A stretch of DNA of 8,366 nucleotides from an uncultured Coriobacteriaceae bacterium (lineage in GTDB: Bacteria > Actinomycetota > Coriobacteriia > Coriobacteriales > Atopobiaceae): assembly GCA_947367165.1 (NCBI GenBank), contig CANBCO010000011.1:1-8366 (forward strand). The letters are read 5' to 3'. A program made the translations under genes and the position numbers. A model generated the notes under the pieces. It was given only the letters and a program-made list of their open reading frames with translations. It did no database searches and was not told where the DNA came from. Shown piece after piece: positions 7,050 to 8,366 of this stretch; within the stretch, counting starts at the first letter, position 1, and each line of letters begins with the position of its first letter.

Positions 7050-7120
7050 CTAACGTTTTGCCTTGTAGTATACTAAAAAAGCACAAACGCCTGGAACTTG
7101 CAAGGTTACATAAACGTTAG
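7050..7120. repeat. 9-bp inverted repeat in the divergent promoter region
   Basis: CTAACGTTT (7050-7058) and AAACGTTAG (7112-7120) are exact reverse complements 53 bases apart. They flank the possible shared -10 palindrome. A regulator binding both sites could control the two divergent genes together. A chance match of this length in about 120 bases is unlikely but not excluded. Confidence 0.35.
7067..7074. promoter_or_regulatory. Palindromic AGTATACT: possible -10 box for both divergent genes
   Basis: The 8-bp palindrome AGTATACT reads TATACT, one base from the -10 consensus TATAAT, on both strands. On the minus strand it would start RNA near 7060, about 20 bases before the GTG of the 603-residue protein. 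On the plus strand it would serve the GT2 gene. I find no good -35 box for either direction, so only the -10 is supported. Confidence 0.4.
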
Positions 7121-7162
7121 TAGACCTTGGCGTTTAGCCCGGTTACATTAGGTGCAGAGCGC

Positions 7163-8203
7163 ATGCTAGAACGAGAAAAGGCAGGAAACGTGACAGACAC
7201 AAAGATTGAAAAGGCGTCAAATATACAGACCGAGAAAAAAAGGCTCTCTGTTGTTGTACCTTGTTACAACGAGGCGGCGACTTTAGATGCATTTTGCGCT
7301 GCGCTTACTGCATCTTTTCAAGGTATCTCCAAGAAGTATCCTCATATCTCATTTGAAGTGGTCTTTATAAATGATGGCTCTACAGATGCAACGTTAGACC
7401 TTATAAAAACTGCGCCCCAAACAAGCGGTCTTTCCGTGCTCGCGCAAGTTCGCTACTTTTCTTTTTCGCGCAATTTTGGAAAAGAAGCCGGCATGTATGC
7501 AGGTCTTACTGCAGCAACTGGCGATTATGTCACCACTATGGATGCCGATTTGCAAGACCCTCCTGCACTTTTGCGAGAGATGCTTTCCATTCTGTTTTCT
7601 GGCCAATATGATTCTGTGGCGATGCGGCGCGTTTCTCGGAAAGGTGAGCCGCCTATTCGTTCCTTTTTTGCCCGTGCGTTCTATAAGCTTATTAACCGCA
7701 TAAGTGACGCCGACATTGTGGATGGCGCGCGTGATTTTCGCCTTATGAGCAGGCAAATGGTTGATGCCGTCCTTTCACTTCAAGAGAGAAATCGCTTTAC
7801 TAAAGGCATTTTTGGCTGGGTTGGGTTTAAAACGTACTGGCTGGAATACGAGCACACCGACCGCATCGCAGGTGAGACGAGCTTTAGCTTTTGGAGTCTT
7901 TTTAAATATGCGATTGAAGGCATTGTGTCGTTTTCATCCACGCCGCTGGCTATTTCTTCTGCAGTCGGCATCTTTTTAAGCTTTATTGCCGTCATTTTTA
8001 TGATTGTGCTGTTGGTTAGGGCTGCGATTTTTGGAGACGCCGTGGCCGGCTGGCCATCGCTTATGTGCACCGTCCTTTTTGTGGGAGGCCTTCAGCTTTT
8101 GGGAATTGGCGTTTTGGGAGCCTACCAAGCGCGCACCTATACTGAGACTAAAAAACGCCCCATTTACATTGTGAAGGAGGAAGGCGAAATTGAGCAGTCC
8201 TAG
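7163..8203 (+). CDS. Polyprenyl-phosphate glycosyltransferase (CsbB/GtrB-like), full length
   Basis: This is an intact GT2 of the dolichol-phosphate-mannose-synthase-like group, expected to move a sugar from a nucleotide donor to undecaprenyl phosphate on the inner membrane face. Numbering from the ATG at 7163, it shows RLSVVVPCYNEAATL (27-41), NDGSTD (70-75), FSRNFGKEAG (101-110), the metal-binding DADLQDPP (127-134) and DGARDFRLMSR (187-197). Two membrane helices follow (about 262-286 and 297-322), then the family tail RTYTETKKRPIYIV (324-337). The start is uncertain. ATG 7163 has AGGTG eight bases upstream, GTG 7190 has AGGA close by, and TTG 7127 also keeps the frame; all lie before the conserved domain. 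It is divergent from the PTPS_related membrane protein, and its paralogue at 1722 lacks the catalytic core, so this may be the window's only working copy. Confidence 0.9.
   Translation: MLEREKAGNVTDTKIEKASNIQTEKKRLSVVVPCYNEAATLDAFCAALTASFQGISKKYPHISFEVVFINDGSTDATLDLIKTAPQTSGLSVLAQVRYFSFSRNFGKEAGMYAGLTAATGDYVTTMDADLQDPPALLREMLSILFSGQYDSVAMRRVSRKGEPPIRSFFARAFYKLINRISDADIVDGARDFRLMSRQMVDAVLSLQERNRFTKGIFGWVGFKTYWLEYEHTDRIAGETSFSFWSLFKYAIEGIVSFSSTPLAISSAVGIFLSFIAVIFMIVLLVRAAIFGDAVAGWPSLMCTVLFVGGLQLLGIGVLGAYQARTYTETKKRPIYIVKEEGEIEQS
8174..8192 (+). promoter_or_regulatory. Orphan Shine-Dalgarno plus TTG at the 3' end of the intact GT2
   Basis: AAGGAGG (8174-8180), then TTG at 8190, sits exactly where the truncated paralogue carries the ribosome binding site and TTG start of its YfhO partner. 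Here the frame stops after 31 codons (TAG 8283-8285), with a sequence I do not recognise. I infer a vestige of a coupled downstream gene that has been lost, or sequence conserved only for the GT2 tail. Confidence 0.35.
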
Positions 8204-8262
8204 TGCCGCCTCTCAAGCAAGAGCTTCGCTGTATCGTGGCCGAGAAACCCACCCAGCTCAGC

Positions 8263-8364
8263 TTAGTTTCCCAGCACAAGGCTAGGATTCTTTAAAAACG
8301 CCTCAATGTTTATATGCGTTATTCCTTCTCGGCTTCTGTCTATGGGATCTAAGGACAGGACAAA
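8263..8364 (-). CDS. C-terminal end of a gene leaving the window, probable AAA_14/DUF4143-type ATPase
   Basis: The minus strand is open from the window edge to the TAA at 8263-8265, giving 33 residues that begin FVLSLDPIDRSREG and continue ITHINIEAFLKNP. The pattern (K)-F/Y-V-L-S-L-D, a polar stretch, G-I-x-H-I-N and a hydrophobic end is, from memory, how AAA_14/DUF4143 ATP-binding proteins end. The two bases left over at the edge (AG) fit the usual Lys codon before this Phe. The gene is convergent with the intact GT2, with 59 bases between their stop codons. Only the last few percent of the gene is visible, so the family call is tentative, though a real coding end is likely. It may be related to the remnant at 1505-1663. 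Confidence 0.5.
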   Translation of the reverse strand, partial: FVLSLDPIDRSREGITHINIEAFLKNPSLVLGN

Positions 8365-8366
8365 CT

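Noticed and set aside
8222..8263. Interrupted stem between the convergent genes as terminator
   Set aside because: The arms are short (two 4-bp blocks with a mismatch), the loop is long and there is no T-run on either strand.
8190..8285. 31-codon plus-strand frame after the intact GT2
   Set aside because: It has a good Shine-Dalgarno sequence but no recognisable features, and it overlaps the end of the minus-strand gene. It is listed only as a possible vestige.

Overview
The window looks like one end of an assembled contig from a low-to-mid GC Gram-positive bacterium, probably host-associated. Clear Shine-Dalgarno sequences (AAAGGAG, AAAGGA, AAAGGGG) precede GTG and TTG starts. The cargo is envelope glycosylation, and there are traces of AAA_14/DUF4143-type ATPases, which are common in Coriobacteriia, Clostridia and similar gut or oral taxa. 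A coriobacterium (Atopobium/Olsenella-like) is my guess; the sequence does not prove it. Bases 1-65 are not biological: they are an untrimmed Illumina Nextera P7/index/read-2 adapter, so the real DNA starts at about 66.

Layout. (1) 67-1284, minus strand: a soluble GT-A family 2 glycosyltransferase that loses its C-terminus at the adapter. (2) 1285-1721: a gene-poor stretch with a strong 16-bp hairpin (1463-1506) and what reads as the C-terminal remnant of a DUF4143 ATPase (1505-1663). (3) 1722-2435 and 2428-5049, plus strand: a two-gene operon with an 8-bp overlap. The first gene is a CsbB/GtrB-like polyprenyl-phosphate glycosyltransferase with about 89 residues deleted in frame, which removes its nucleotide- and metal-binding motifs. 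The second is an 873-residue YfhO-family GT-C membrane protein. (4) 5050-5227: a convergent intergenic region with a 13-bp imperfect inverted repeat. (5) 5228-7039, minus strand: a 603-residue multi-spanning membrane protein of the PTPS_related type, probably another GT-C-like enzyme. (6) 7040-7162: a divergent promoter region. (7) 7163-8203, plus strand: a full-length CsbB/GtrB-like glycosyltransferase, about 85% identical to the remaining part of the truncated copy. (8) 8263-8364, minus strand: the last 33 codons of a gene that runs off the window, again resembling a DUF4143 ATPase tail.

How the genes fit together. In the known three-component scheme (CsbB-YfhO of Bacillus, GtrA/GtrB/Gtr of phages and Shigella), a GT2 with two C-terminal membrane helices loads a sugar onto undecaprenyl phosphate inside the cell. 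A small GtrA/GtcA-like protein flips it, and a polytopic GT-C enzyme transfers the sugar to an acceptor outside. The window has two such GT2/GT-C pairs, one with YfhO and one with the PTPS_related protein, and no visible flippase. The GT2 of the YfhO pair lacks its catalytic core. The simplest model (inference) is that the intact GT2 at 7163-8203 supplies both GT-C enzymes, and the broken copy is decaying or is kept because translation of the YfhO gene depends on it.

Composition changes near 5200. By eye, the left part is roughly 35-40% GC, with the truncated GT2 copy near 45%, and the right part is about 50%. This suggests that the left part was acquired or is a fast-evolving surface-polysaccharide segment.
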